DNA of 64,000 nt, from the NCBI GenBank assembly GCA_010015655.1, contig ML976679.1, forward strand, positions 341,613-405,612, given 5' to 3'. Made by a program: the position numbers and the translations under genes. Each line of letters starts with the position of its first letter. Position 1 is the stretch's first letter. A model generated the notes under the pieces. It saw nothing but the letters and a program-made list of their open reading frames with translations, made no database searches and had not been told where the DNA came from. This document shows, in pieces, positions 12,822-26,223 of this stretch. The stretch comes from Bimuria novae-zelandiae CBS 107.79. Taxonomy: Eukaryota > Ascomycota > Dothideomycetes > Pleosporales > Didymosphaeriaceae.

Positions 12822-13254
12822 TGTTATGAGGCTCTCACACCTTGTCCCGATCCGGGTTAGGACGGTAAGGTATCGTGGTACCTCACGAGTTATTTAGTAG
12901 TATAAGTTAATGCGACACTTAGCGCGTAGCTAAACAATCTAATCTTATAATAAATAAGATAACTATTAGTTTATATAGGAGAGCGTACTCGCACAAAAGA
13001 TATATAAGTTAACTATAAGGAGCATAATAAAGGAAACTGTCCTGTATATATATCCTCCTTGTCCTATAGAATCCCACGATGTCCTATATTCTGGCATCGT
13101 GGGATCCCATGGGATTTCCTAGGACGTCACGTGGTCCCACGGTGTCCCATGGTCTTGGCATCTGGGACAGTCTGGGACATTACGTAAGCCCGAGGTGGGG
13201 CCCGGATGCCGTCATAAGGCTCCTCGTCCCACCGTCGACTTCTGAACCGTAACA
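12822..13254 (-). repeat. gypsy 3' LTR
   Basis: 433 bp, starting TGTTATGAGGCTCTCACACC and ending CCGTAACA. It is the less mutated of the pair. It contains a hairpin with 9-bp arms CCCACGATG/CATCGTGGG at 13073-13081 and 13095-13103. Confidence 0.93.
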
Positions 13255-15766
13255 CTATCCTCCTCCTTCCTCTGCATGTCCCCATGCAGTAGCTAATATC
13301 CTCTTAAAGTATCTTTTATTGTTATTCTATTAGAGATTAAATAAATTTAATTAATTAGACTACTATAGTGTCCTGCAAATACTACGCGAAAAAAGGTTTA
13401 ACCTATAAGCTATTCTCTCTTAAGACGTAGTATAGTAATTATTATAAAAATAGCGTTATAAAGTATAAACTAGTAGAATCTATAGTTCTAAACTTTTCCT
13501 TAATTAATTTTAAGGTAGATAGGCTTAAGCGCCTAGAGGAGGCAGTAATAAAAAAAAAAAAAAGGTAGCTATAGTAGCCCTTTAGGCTACTTATAATAAA
13601 AGGAAAAAGTTACTAAAGTAAAAGCGTTTACTTAAGAAGCGTAAGGGAAAGCTCCTTACTAACTTAATAAAATTTATTAAAGAGATTAAACGTCTTAAAG
13701 AGATAGAATTATTAGGCTAGAATATTACCTAACTAAAAGGGGATCTTATACTTAGTTCTTTTACTTTAAACTAGTCTGTTTATCCTCCGCCTTTTAATCC
13801 TAATAATCCTAAGCCCTTAGCCTTAGCTTCTTTAAATACTTCTAGTAGAACTTCTCTAAGACCTCTTTATAGTTAATAAGGTTTTTTACTAGTTTCTACG
13901 TATTATAGCTCTCTAGCTATTCTTTTTATTTTACTAAGTACTTATACTAACGTCTAATCTTTTATAAATCTTTAATTACCTTAACCTTATACTCCTTATT
14001 TTTAAGTTTAAGTTATATTTTTAGTTCGGCGTTTAGTAGTGCTAGTTCTAATAATAACTTGTAGAAGACTAGGTAGATTCGTGTATTTATAAGTAACTAT
14101 AATTTAAAATTAACTAGTCCTTTAACCTTTTAAATTTTAAATAGTCCTTTTTAAAAGTTATCTAGTTTTTTGCTTAGCCTTATTATCTTAAAATTTTTTT
14201 ATAAGAGGAGGACTTTATCCTCTTTCTTAAAGGTTAGTCCCTTAATTCTTTTCTTATTTGCCTATTCCACTATTTACTTATTACGTCGCGCGATGTTCTA
14301 GCGTAGCGTCTTATATAGGTCCCGCATAAGTTTAGCTTTATTTACTACGTTTTTTGCGACGCTCTAGATATTTAACAAATCCCAGTAAGTCGTTGGCTCG
14401 CATCCATGGTTGGCGTAGTATGGCAAGTACCCTGTAGTCGCTAATCTTGCGCTATTGTATGCTAGCTAGGCTATTAGTAATAGCTTAACCTAATTATCTT
14501 AAAGCTTATTTATATATATCTAAAGATATTATTCTAGTATTTAGTTAGTACGTTCTATTTAGCTATCTATTTTAGGGTAGAAGCTCGTCGTAAGCTTATA
14601 CTTAATCCCTAATTTAGCTATAAACGTAGTCTAATACGATAATATAAATATCTTAGCCTTATCTATAATAAACTTGTTAGGTTGTCTAACCTATAATATT
14701 AGTTCTTATTTTACTATATAGGCTAGTTCTCTTGCTAATATAGCTTCCTTAATTAGTATAAACCTTAACTCCTTAGTAAGTTAATAGATTATAACTAAAA
14801 TAAAGTTATAGGAATCCTTATTTCCTAGTGCTAGTAATACTAGTAGCTTTATAATAAAGTCTATAGTTACGCTAGACTATAGTCTTAGGGGTGGCTATAA
14901 TAGCTATAAGAGGCTATAGGGCTTATATCTCTTAGGCTTATTCTTATAATAGGCTAAATAGTTACCTAGTACCTTTTATACTACCTAGCGTAGCCTAGGA
15001 ATTATATATTTATTCGTAATTTAACGCGTTATCTTAGTAGTTCTTAGGTGTCCCTAGTCCTTATTTTTATATAGCTTTTTAATTAACAGCGGGGCTACTT
15101 GCTTACTAATCTAAATATAGTTTTAGTAGTCTTGTACTACTATTTTTATAGCTTAGTAAAGGTTATACGCCTGGCAATCTTTGTCTATAAGCCTATTATA
15201 ATTCTATATCCTATTTATAACTAGTCTATAATAGGTAAAGTCTATGCGTCGCACTTCTAGTGCTAGTGCAAGCTATATTTTATTTAAGCAAAGGGTTCTA
15301 TCCTTTGCCTAGGTTAAGATTACGATATAGTTACTACTATTATCTTCTTTTATAAGGTCTAATCGTTTGCTTAGTGCGTCTACTATAGTATTTATATTCC
15401 TTAGTAGATACGTAATATAAAAGTTAAATTCTACTATTTATTTAGACTCTTTAGCCTATCGTTAATTAAGCTTTTTAGTTATTATAAAGCGTATTAAATT
15501 AAGGTAATTAAAAAACACCTTTATTTAGTGCTTAGCTCTCTTAAGCTATGCTTCCTATTACTTAAAATAGTTAATAATTATTAGTAGTTCTTTATTATAG
15601 ATCTTATAATTAAGCTTTTCTCCTAAAAGCTTTCTCGCGTAATAGAAGACTAGTCTCTATTTTTTATTATCGCATTCTTATAGTAATATGGCCCCCATCG
15701 CATATTTAGATGCGTTGGTGTAGATGCGATGTCGCCGCTCTAGGTCGTACATCTATAGTAAGGGTG

Positions 15767-15965
15767 TGTCCGATTACATGGCACTTTGCACTAAACTCAA
15801 AGTGTAAAGGTGGCTGGGCAATCCTACGCCAAGAAAAGAAGACTTCGGTAGTAGTCTGACAGAACACGAACAAGACACAACACGAACATTATTAATTAAT
15901 TATTATAACTATTAATTCTTATCATTGCATTAGCTTAAAGTGACAGAACACTATTAAATCTATTA
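15767..15965 (+). repeat. copia C 5' LTR (mutated)
   Basis: 199 bp. Where the right LTR reads CATCATCAATTAATTATC this copy reads CATTATTAATTAATTATT, so every change there is C to T before A. The inner end reads ATTA in place of GACA. Confidence 0.93.
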
Positions 15966-16001
15966 ATTAAGAGTCTTACTACCTTAATACGACCGGTTGC
16001 A

Positions 16002-19000
16002 ATGGCGTAATCTACCCTTAGAGACGCTATAGTTATCCTAACTAATAATAATAACTTTACTATATAGCTATAACAACTCAAAATGCGATGCAAGCCACTT
16101 AATATCTAGAAAATTATTAATCTAGACTCACCTATCGATCCGAAAACGAAACCCGTTATGCTAAAGCCTCCCGCTATTAGCCTCTACTAAGCATTATAAG
16201 CTTATATAACTGCAAACCTAAACACTTTACTAATACACCTATCGCAACTATCAACGCAAGGCACAAAGGCATATAAGGACAATATTAATATCTATAAGAT
16301 ACTCCTAGAAGACTATAAGATAAACAATCGCGAATACAAAGAGGAGAGGGTAAACATTAATAAGGTAGTTATCTACCTATAATTAATAGTTTTAGCCCAC
16401 CTACAAAAGAATTGCTGTTTACCAGAGCTATTAATTAAGCAATAGATTAGTAATCTTATAGCCAGAGTTAGTGTTGACCTAGAGCATGAGCAAATGCGGG
16501 CAAGGACCCGATATTATAAGGCGATTAAGCCTATGAGAAGCGTAGCTACCTGGCATATATGGCTAAATAAGTATAATTACGCGGCCACTGAAGCAGAAAC
16601 CTAAGGGGTAGGAGAGCTTTAGCAGCTAAGCGCAGTTAAAGAAGACTTTATAAAGGTAGTTAATTATGTTACCTCTTAATAGGTCACAAATTTTTAGTCA
16701 ACCCAGAGAAAGGACCCGTCCGTCTCTAGGGAAGGTATAATAAGACTCTTCCGAGACTATATAAATCTCTAGCACCCGAATAAGGGCAAATAAAAAGGCG
16801 CTTTTGCTACTGCAGAGTTATTTCTCGCTAAAGGTAGTGAATCCACCTAGGCTATAAAGAGGGACGCCTCTCTTATGGATAAAGCAGTATTATTTAAACT
16901 AAGGGGAAGACCCCTTAAATAACGAAATAATAGTCTTAGTACTAGAACTAAGTAGTCTGCCACAAGCGATTACGAGCTAGCGACAGCTAGTGGTAAACAC
17001 TACCTCGCTTATAATTAGCGTTATGCTCTAAGAGATTGCTTCTATGCATTCCTAGAAAAATAACCTAAATAGTTTAAGCTAAAGCCTTTTATAGCAAAGC
17101 TAATCTAATTTAGGTTAGAGCACGACTTAGAGCTACAAGAAGCTCTAAAAGCTCTTAAAAGACTAAGATCTTAAATACTAAGAGTTAAGCTATTACACAC
17201 TCCTACTCTAACGCGAATTACTAAGGCTAACGATAAGTGACTAGATAGACAAAAGATTACTAAAATCCTAGCAAGCTTTAATGCAGCATCCTTCTATACC
17301 GATCCAAACACGTACCCATTACGATACTTAGCTATCCTCGATTTAGGCACAACTTGCCACATCTTTAACGATATCAATTACTTTGTCTTATATAGGCCAC
17401 CGTCGCCTGGAGACTTTATATGGGCTGGCAATACACAAGTATGGATTAAAGGATATAGGAGTGTCCACCTTAATATACAAAGTGCAAGTGGCAACCAAAT
17501 AATACAGCTAGACAATGTGGCCTATTGTCCTAATCTACTTTGCAACCTAGTGTCGTTCCGATTACTCCGCAAGCAAGGCCTTTAGTAGGATATAAAAGCA
17601 GACCCCATAACTCTAAAGAGAAGAGACAATATAACGCTAGCAGAGCTTTAGGAGCTATATAGACAATAGGTGCTTAAGTACAGATCCGCCCCATTACGCT
17701 ATATAGTTGTCAATAGTGTACCAGCTGCCCACATAGCGCACAAAACCAACACCCACACCAGAAGGCTAAAGAAGGTAGATGCCTTAACCTGGCATAGACG
17801 ACTAGGTCATCCAGACCCTTAAGCCCTTAAACACCTTGTTCAGCAATCTTAGGGGGTAAGAATAAAAGGGCTTACTATAGCTAAATGCGATGCCTGTAGA
17901 AGAGCTAAACTTAAGCAACAAATACGCCGACAACTAAAGGATCTAACAGAAGGCCCTAGCGAAAGGGTAGCCATTAATTTCCACGATTTTAAAACTAACA
18001 GTTCTACAAAAGAGAAAAGTTAAATGCTAGTCACTAATCGATTCTTTGGCTTTATATAGGACTTCTACTTTAAAGACAATCGCCCAGCACGATTAATTAT
18101 TAAGCTACTTAATAGCTTTATACAATTTATAAAAGTACAATTTAACGTCACTATTAAGGTTATTAAATCGGACAACGAAATCTTCTTTATTAAAGCTAAA
18201 GTAAAAAGGTAGTGCTTGGCACAAGGCATTAGAATTGAGCCTTTAGCACCTAATACCTAAGCATAAAATAGAGGAGCTAAACGCTTAAGGGGTGTTATTA
18301 AGGAGAAAGCGCGCGCGATGCAACTTAACTCTAACCTACCTTAGTAAATATAGCCTAAAATCACCCGAGCCGCCGTCTACCTCTATAATTAAACTCTAAA
18401 CTACGGTAATTACTAGTAATCACCATACGAAGTGTTCTTTACGATAGTAGCCTCTTAAAATAGCTTTGTCACCCAGCCACGAAAACCTAATTAAGCTCAC
18501 CTAAAAGCATATAGCTATAAAGCTTTTGCTATAACCGACGATACAAAACGCGGTAAGAGTAAGCTCTAAAGGCTTAACCCTAAGGCATAGATTAGCTACC
18601 TTGTTAGCTACTAATTAACTAATATTTGGAGAATCTAGATTCTATCACTTACAAAGGTTATCAGCACCTGCGATATAATTTTTAATAAGGACTTAGTGTT
18701 CTTAGGCAAGACTAAAGACTTAATAGACAACCTTATGCATAGCACCTTAGAAGAAATCGTAGCTTAGGTGCGATTAGTAGAGCTACCTCCCTTACCTTAG
18801 CAAAACCTAGAGACGGAGTCCTTTATAAGGATAAAACAATCACTAACACATCGTATAAGGAAGGGGACAAGGAGACCTTAGGCTGTAGGCAAAGCAGGAA
18901 ATTTGGCTATAAATACCTAACGCCTCTATTAACTCTACTACTAGTTGCACTCCTTGCCTAGTTAATAACAAGAGATAAATAACCTAAACTATCTTGCAAA

Positions 19001-20776
19001 GCACAAGCAGTGTAATTATAAACAAGCCTATAGATTACTACTTTTATAGCAGGCACCGAAGCTGGCAGCGCCAGCAAATATAATAGTAAAGTTCTTAATA
19101 AGGCCTAGCTTTGACGTATAATTATAGCAGGCAAGAAGCCGCATTAGAGCGTGCTACCAGAGCCACCCATATGCTAAAATAAGCTCGAGGACCACCCTCT
19201 CTACAATATGTGGAAGGAAGCCAAGCGATCCCATCTACAGAGCCACAAGGAAATGAAATCCTGGAGTAAGGTTGCAGCCACTCTAGTAAAAGCAGTAGGC
19301 CACCAAATCCTTAACTATATATAGGTATATACCTATAAGTTTAATAAACACCATCGACTATAGAAGTGCAAGGCACGACTAGTCGTAAGAGGTAATTAAT
19401 AACGGCACCTTACTTTACAAGAAACCTACGCCGTAATACTAGTAAGATAATTATTTCGCATGCTTATAGTAATTGCAGCTTAGTTTAACCTAGAGCTTAT
19501 CTAACACGACGTTACTAACGCTTTTGTCCACGCAAAGCTAGACAGAGAAATCTACATAAGAATGCCCCGTGGCTACTCGCGAGTAGGCACAGTCCTCTAC
19601 CTATATAAAGCACTCTACGGACTGCGCATATCTCTACTACTTTGGCAGAGAGAGTTTACATCAACGCTTCGTGATATAGGTTTTAAAACAGTACCCCACG
19701 AGCTATGCTGTCTTATTAAGGATAGCATTATTATCTTCTTCTATATAGATAACCTTATTATTACTTACGACAAGTTACAACAGTAAGCTGCTAAAGCTGC
19801 TCTAGCAAAGATAAGCACTAAATTTACACTTACTAGTAGTAACGACCTATAATAGTTTCTAGGAGTTAAAGTCATTAGAGACCGCCTAAACGGAAAGATC
19901 TAGCTTTTATAGGCCTTATACATTGACAAGATCTCGCGCCTTATTAAGCAACATAAGATATGGCACGAAACACCTATAGCAGTAGTTAAACTGCTTCCTT
20001 AAACTAGGCTCGCTAGTAAGGCCAAAGTTAATTAATATCAGCGCAAGATAGGATCTATCCTCTACGCTACGGTAACTACACGACTAGATATTACCTTTGC
20101 AAGCTCTTGACTTTCACGATACCTATCAAACCTAAGCAAAGAGCACTAAGCCGCTGCCAACTAAGTTCTCCTCTATCTTGCGGATACTAGATTACTAGGT
20201 CTTTAGCTTAGGGGTGCAGATACTTTAGAGGTGGCAAGTAACGCTTCTTTCGCTAATAATACGCTCGACCGCAAGAGCTCACAAGGATATATTATTAAGT
20301 TATTTAGTAACTTAATTGCATGGAAAGCAAATAAGCAAGATATAGTTACTATATTAACTATAGAGGCTAAATTACTAGCTCTCTTATAAGTAGCTAAAGA
20401 AGCTTTGTTCATCTCACGATTACTAAAGGAGCTAAAGATTAACCTTAGCAATTCCCTTATCACAATTAATTACGATAACTAGCAAATAATCTAGCTTATT
20501 ACCGAAGAGATCGCTAAGCTGCAGACTAAGCTCCGTTATGTAGATATCTACAATTACTAGCTGAGACAAGAGGTCGTATTAAAGATAATTAAGGTAGACT
20601 ATTAACGCTTAGAGGACATAGTTGCAGATAGGCTCACGAAGGCCCTGCTAGCTAACAAGTAGAGTAACTTTCTAAATAAATTAGGACTTGCAGAAATTAA
20701 AGATAAGATTATAAACGTAGAGGTTAACCTGCTCGAGCTAGAGCAGAGAATAGAGGCTTTTAAAATTAAACTATAA
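16002..20776 (+). pseudogene. copia C gag-pol polyprotein relic
   Basis: The frame opens at ATG 16002 and carries a TAA two codons later. Domains in order: gag to about 17250; protease with LDLGTTCHIFNDI at about 17338-17380, where the DSG active site has become DLG; a conserved block with YRPPSPGDFIWAGN and LDNVAYCPNLLCNLVSFR; GAG-pre-integrase LTWHRRLGHPDP at about 17788, then CDACRRAK; integrase to about 18450; RT with KALYGLRISLLLWQREF at about 19607; RNase H to about 20650. The RT YVDD box reads YIDN. Changes of these key residues fit C-to-T and G-to-A mutation. Confidence 0.9.
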
Positions 20777-20843
20777 AGGATGATACTGTTAGATCACCGA
20801 TAGATAGTCTCTAGCTTAAGGATAAGCCTAAGCTAAGGGGGTG

Positions 20844-21042
20844 TGTCCGATTACATGGCACTTTGCACTAAACTTAAAGTGTAAAGGTGGCTAGGCAATC
20901 CTACGCCAAGAAAAGAAGACTTCGGTAGCAGTCTAACAGAACACGAACAAGACACAACACGAACATCATCAATTAATTATCACAACTATCAATTCTCATC
21001 ATTGCATTAGCTCAAAGTGACAGAACACTATCAAATCTGACA
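20844..21042 (+). repeat. copia C 3' LTR (little mutated)
   Basis: 199 bp with a clean TGTC...GACA pair of ends, followed by the target duplication GGGTG at 21043-21047. Confidence 0.94.
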
Positions 21043-22899
21043 GGGTGCCATTAGGAATAGGCGTTTTAGCTACTTAAAAGCTCCCTTCTTTACTTCCTGT
21101 AAAGGTCGCTATTTTCCTGTCTTTATAAGTTCTGTTAGTAGAGCGGTGACCTTTAAGTAGTTCCTAATAAATTTATAGTAAAAGTTAATAAAGCCTAAAA
21201 AGGATTAAATATCCTTTACTAATTTTAATAATAATTATTTTTCTATTATTACTATCTTCTTTAAATCCATTTTAACACCTTCCCGGGATATTACAAATCC
21301 CAGGTATTCCGTTTCCGTGACATGGAATTCACATTTCTTAGGGTATAGGAGCAATCTGTGCTCCTATAGCTTCTGCAACACCTTGCGAACATGTTCCTTA
21401 TATTCTTCCAGTGTTCCGCTTAAGTATACTAATATGTCGTCGAGGTATGCCGTGCAGAATACGTTTAAGTATTTATATAATACTTAATTTATTAGTTCTT
21501 AAAAAGTTACTAGTGCGTTAGTTAGCCCTATTAGTATAACTATATACTTAAAGAGGCTATATCGCGTGTAGAAAGCTATCTTTTATTTATAGCCCTTTAC
21601 TATTTAAATTCTATAGAATCTATCTTAAATATTAAATTTTATAAACTACTTAGCTCCTCGGAGTTAATCTATAAGCTCCGTTATTAGTGGTAATAAGTAG
21701 TAGTTTTTAACTATAATAGTATTTAGCTATTTATAATTTATATAAAGTCGCAACCTGCCATCTTTCTTTTAAATAAAGAGTATAGGGAAGGCTGTAGGGT
21801 TCTAACTAGATCTTTACTTCCTTAAGCGTAGATTCTTCTAAATTAGCTCCTTTAACTCTTTTTCCTATTTATAGGTAAGGGGCCTTAGGCGTTCTAGCTA
21901 TAGTTTAGCTCTTTTTACTAGTAGTATCTCGTAATCCTACTCCTTATATTTAGGTGAGACTATCTTGTCGTGTTTCTTAAATAGGTCTATAAATTCTTTG
22001 TATCCTTCTAGTAGACCTAGGTCCTTAGGGACTATTTTAGTTTCTTAGACCTATATACAGTGCACCTATTTTAGGTGTTACCTTAAGATTTTATTTATCT
22101 TATATACTAATATCTTTTATATCTTAGATAGTTAGTTCTTCCTTCTTACCTAAGGTTCCTAGAGAGTTCCCCTTTTGCTAGGGCTTACTTAAGCTATTGC
22201 TAGTGGATTCTAGGGGAGGATTGTGCGTTTAATTTAGTCTATTTATAGATTATATTATTCTAGCTATTTATATCTAACGATGGCTTTAATGTCTCCTATC
22301 TTTATAATAGTAAAGACGTGTTAGCTCTTTAGGCCTTCTATATTAACTTATACTAGCGCTGTCTTAAGGCGTAGCTAACTATTACTATATCCTTATAATT
22401 AGGTCCTGTCCGCGAGTCTTATCTATAGTAGTGTCTTTTTATTATAATATAGTATATTATATTTTTTTAACTATTTATAGGATAATTAGACATGCGTTTA
22501 CCCTTAAGTTAATAAGTACTATAACACAATACCCGTGCACTGTAATGTTCTTAATTAAGTATTTTTTAACTTAGTAAGTATTAACTTAATAAGCTATAAT
22601 AATTATATTATTACTAGTATAGCTTATTACCTAGTGACGATTTAGTTTTTTAAGTCCTTAGAATCCTTAGACTTGTCTTAGCCTTCCTATAAGGCTTCTG
22701 CCTCCTATATTTAACCCTTAAGTTAGACTAGCTTTAAGATTTCTTTAACCCTATACTACTTATATTATTATTAATACAGTGCGTAGGTCTCTCTAATCTT
22801 ATTAAATTTATACACCCCCTAGTTCCCGTGCTATAGGCAGTCTAGGGTAAAATATTTATTCTAGGCTAATACACTATGTCCTAGATAGCTATTAAAAGA

Positions 22900-24560
22900 A
22901 GCTACTTCCTCTTATAGGCTTAGGTGCGCGAAGTACTATAGGTTATATTAGTTTTATTTAATTATTAAGTAATCTACGTTTCTTTCTAGCTACGTATTCC
23001 CTATCGTTATACTAGTGTTGCGGGGGTCTAAGCCCTAAGGGAACTAGCCTATCTTAAACTTTTATTACCTGTGTATCTCGCAGGTAACGTTAAAATATTA
23101 ATATTATTTATTCTACTTATAGTATTTAGTCTAGTAGATTAAAAAGTGCTTATAGTAATTATTAGGTATACTATATTAACTCTTCTTAAGCCTATAGTGC
23201 TCTAAGCTTCCTAAAAAGTAAGAAGCTTTAACTTAGGCCTTAAAGTGCTATTAATATCCTTTTCGTGTGCACTGCCACCACTTGGCATGCTTATGCTATT
23301 CTTATATTGTGACCTGGCGTAGGTAATGCTTTAAAGGTCCTTGTAATTTCTCCGCGAGCTAGTAGGCATCCCATGCGTGTGGTTCTTGGACGATTACCTT
23401 TGCCTTACACTAAGACAAATAATGTAGCGTACTGTTGTATATCTAGCAGGTGTCGTCTACTAGTTATTAGAAAATCTAATATTTATGGAGGGTTTTTCGT
23501 TCCTCCCCCTATTCTTTTACTAATTCTGGGATTTCTTGCGTAAGATCCACCTCGTCGGTTTCCGCTAGCGTGAGAGTGGTCATGGCCACTCGCAGGAGGT
23601 TAGTCGTATTAACTTTAGTCTCCTGACCTTTACAGTCCTTGGCGAAGTGGCCCTGCTTGCCACATTAGAGGTAGGCTTTGTCCCTAAACCTCCGTTCTCG
23701 CTCTTCCTGCGGAATGCCACTCCTGCCCTAGTAACCTTTCTTTAGTTTGTAAGGCTGCTTTCCCTTACCGCTCTTCTTCTTATACCAACGGGCCTCGTTA
23801 GTTATAATGACGTCTCCGTCCTTGTCTTAGATAGGTTAATTAATTATTCCCTTTTTTGTAAATATATAATTACTATGTTTCTTTTCTAGTTCTTATTCGT
23901 AGAGGCGATTGTCTACTTAGATAGCGTTAGTTATAAGCTCTTCTAGGTTATCTACTTTTAGTTAGTATATTAGTTTGTCTTTAATAGTTTCTTTTAGCCT
24001 ATTATAGTAGGTAATTATAAGTAAGGCTTCTCCCTAATTATTAAGTTTTACTATAATCTACTTAAATTTTAACGTATAAAGGACTACTAATCTTTCCTAC
24101 TATAGGCGTTATAGTTATATTTTAGCCTAGTATTCTTTATTAACTGTGCTAAATATCCCTTTTATAGCCTTATAAAAGGCTTTTTAGTTCTTAAAAACTT
24201 CCTTCGTGGCGTCCGACTTATAGTCCTTAAGTTAGTTATTTTTAAGGTAGGTATTAATTAATAGTTAGGCCTATTAGGCTGCCTTATCCTGTATATTTAT
24301 ATAGGTGACTAAGATCTTGTCTTATTCTATATTAAACCTCTTTAGGTTATAGCAGATAAATAGTTTTATTTATATTAGGAATATTCCTAAGTAACCCTTT
24401 TTAGTATAAAGTTTAAGTTTTAAGACCTTTAGTTAATGCTTCGTATCCTCCTATTTCTCCGCCTTTATAGCTATTTTATTAATAATTTCTTAGAGTTACG
24501 TAATTTATTCTACTTACTCTTTTATAACTTCTTTTATAGATTTTTTAGGTGCTGACACTT
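22900..24560 (-). pseudogene. gypsy gag relic with CCHC zinc knuckle
   Basis: The minus-strand frame across 23629-23672 reads CGKQGHFAKDCK, which is the C-x2-C-x4-H-x4-C zinc knuckle of a retroelement nucleocapsid with its first cysteine lost beside a TAA. Upstream, to about 24560, the frame is AT-rich with many stops. The gag domain would package element RNA. The outer limits given are approximate. Confidence 0.7.
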
Positions 24561-24611
24561 TGGCTAGTGCACTAGTAAGTCCTACTATATTATATTATAA
24601 GGTAGTTAAAG

Positions 24612-25044
24612 TATTATAAGGCTCTTATACTTTATTTTAATCTAGGTTAGGGTAGTAAGGTATTATAGTACTTTATAAGTTATTTAGTAATATAAGTTAA
24701 TGTGACACTTAGCGCGTAGCTAGACAATCTAATCTTATAATAAATAAGATAACTATTAGTCTATATAGGAGAGCGTACTCGCATAGAAGATATGTAAGTT
24801 AACTATAAGGAGCATAACAAAGGAAACTGTCCTATATATATATCCTCCTTATCCCATAGAATCCCACGATGTCCCATATTCTGGCATCGTGGGATCCCAT
24901 GGGATTTCCTGGGACGTCACGTGGTCCCACGGTGTCCCATGGTCTTGGCATCTGGGACAGTCTGGGACATTACGTAAGCCCGAGGTGGGGCCCGGATGCC
25001 GTCATAAGGCTCCTCGTCCCACCGTCGACTTCTGGACCGTAACA
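24612..25044 (-). repeat. gypsy 5' LTR
   Basis: 433 bp, partner of 12822-13254. Its first 80 bp are more strongly RIP-altered (TATTATAAGGCTCTTATAC at the start), while the part from about 24850 is nearly unchanged. The same hairpin arms are at 24863-24871 and 24885-24893. Confidence 0.93.
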
Positions 25045-26218
25045 TATAATAAGAGATTCTCGAAGTTAATATTTACTTTAAGAGGATTAAGCAAAGTAAC
25101 CTTAATAAGATAATTATTAAAAAGTTTTTAAGGTAGTATAAAAAAGTAATTATTTTATCTTACTTTTCTTAACCTATTAATAATATATTTTTAATATATT
25201 CTAGTTATTACACTTGCTCGAGTATATCTTAAAAACTAAAATAAGGAAAGCTACTTTAAGGCGTTTTAAAAACATTTTAATTATATTATAAAAGTCTTAG
25301 GCTAAAGGCTATCTTAGTCTTATAGTTTTACGGTAATTATCCTTAATATGTATGGCGGTTAATTCTTAGAGAAGTATTAGCTCTTAATGTGTTTGTAACG
25401 TATCCTAAATATATTATAAAAGTGTTTAGAAAATATTTATAATTATATAACTTATAAGCTTAACTACCTGCATAGCATATATAAAGAATAGTAATATTTT
25501 ACCTTATCTACCTCTTTAGAAGTATAAATACGCTTATAGCTAGAAATTATACGCTTTAAATATAGATAAAGTTATTATTATGCTGCTAAAGTCGAACCTA
25601 CTATAATTACTTTTATTAATTATTAATTAGTAAGTAACTAATTCTAAATATATATATAGAATATCTTATTAACGCGTTCTAGACTATAAAGACAGCTCTA
25701 TTAAAGAGTAGGTGAGACATAAGCGTCACCTACTTATTACTACATAGATTAATAAAATATTTTTAGTTCTACGCTATTATACAAGTACTATTAAGTAAAT
25801 TATATTTAAGTTAAATATTATAAATAAGAAGCTAAAATTTTTAGTAATAATTGTAAAGTAATATATTTTTAATTTATTCTTAACATGTTGCTAACAAAAT
25901 TATAGTAGAAAAAACCTTAATTAATAAGATATTAAGTAGTTTAATACTTAGCAAGACTTTAGGATGTTTTATATTTAAAGGGATATATTTCTTAAAGCTT
26001 AATTTTAGTAGTTATATACTCGTAAGAGTATATATTATTTATAAAATATATTTTAAATATACAGAGAACAGGTTTAATAGAATCTTAGAATGGCAACGAG
26101 TCTAAACTTTTACAGAACTATAAGAAGCTATAACTAGTCTAGATACAGTCTTACATAGAGCATTTTCAAGCGGTATTGTACGACATAAGAGCTCACGACA
26201 TAGCTCACGAGCTAGATC
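25045..26218. other. AT-rich RIP-altered stretch, no recognisable gene
   Basis: The first 65 bp continue the unknown coding relic that the gypsy element split (pieces KRFSKLIFTLRGLSKV). The rest is AT-rich with dense stops on all frames. The last 150 bp before the solo LTR are less mutated. I cannot assign it to an element family. Confidence 0.4.
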
Positions 26219-26223
26219 TTCTT

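Larger units (their letters stand above)
15767..21042 (+). mobile_element. Complete Ty1/copia element nested in gypsy pol (copia C)
   Basis: 199-bp LTRs at 15767-15965 and 20844-21042 are flanked by GGGTG at 15762-15766 and 21043-21047. The LTRs start TGTCCGATTACATGG; the right one ends GACA. A purine tract (AAGCTAAGGGGGTG) precedes the right LTR, so the element reads left to right, opposite to its gypsy host. The left LTR carries many CpA-to-TpA changes compared with the right one. Length (5276 bp) and domain order are normal for fungal copia. All coding parts carry stops. Confidence 0.95.
13300..22880 (-). pseudogene. gypsy pol relic (RT, RNase H, integrase), interrupted
   Basis: On the minus strand the RT catalytic block reads [20 protein letters not shown], then [10 protein letters not shown] and EFHVTETEYLGFVI, a textbook gypsy reverse transcriptase whose YLDD box is still intact (21422-21448). 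The start of RNase H, YTNASKYAMGAILL, is at 15663-15720, just left of the nested copia that interrupts pol at 15767. Near 14380-14420 LPYYANHGCEPTTYWD matches the C-terminal part of gypsy integrases. Between these blocks the frame is saturated with TAA/TAG. Confidence 0.82.
12822..25044 (-). mobile_element. Complete Ty3/gypsy element with a nested copia
   Basis: Two 433-bp LTRs (12822-13254 and 24612-25044) are flanked by the 5-bp duplication TATAA (12817-12821 and 25045-25049). A purine-rich tract (AGAGGAAGGAGGAGGATAG on the minus strand) abuts the left LTR, so the element is read right to left. Minus-strand landmarks run in gypsy order: zinc knuckle at 23629-23672, RT active site at 21422-21448, RNase H split by the nested copia, integrase end near 14380-14420. 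Without the nested 5.28 kb it is about 6.9 kb long, normal for a chromovirus-like gypsy. It is heavily RIP-altered and dead. Confidence 0.94.
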
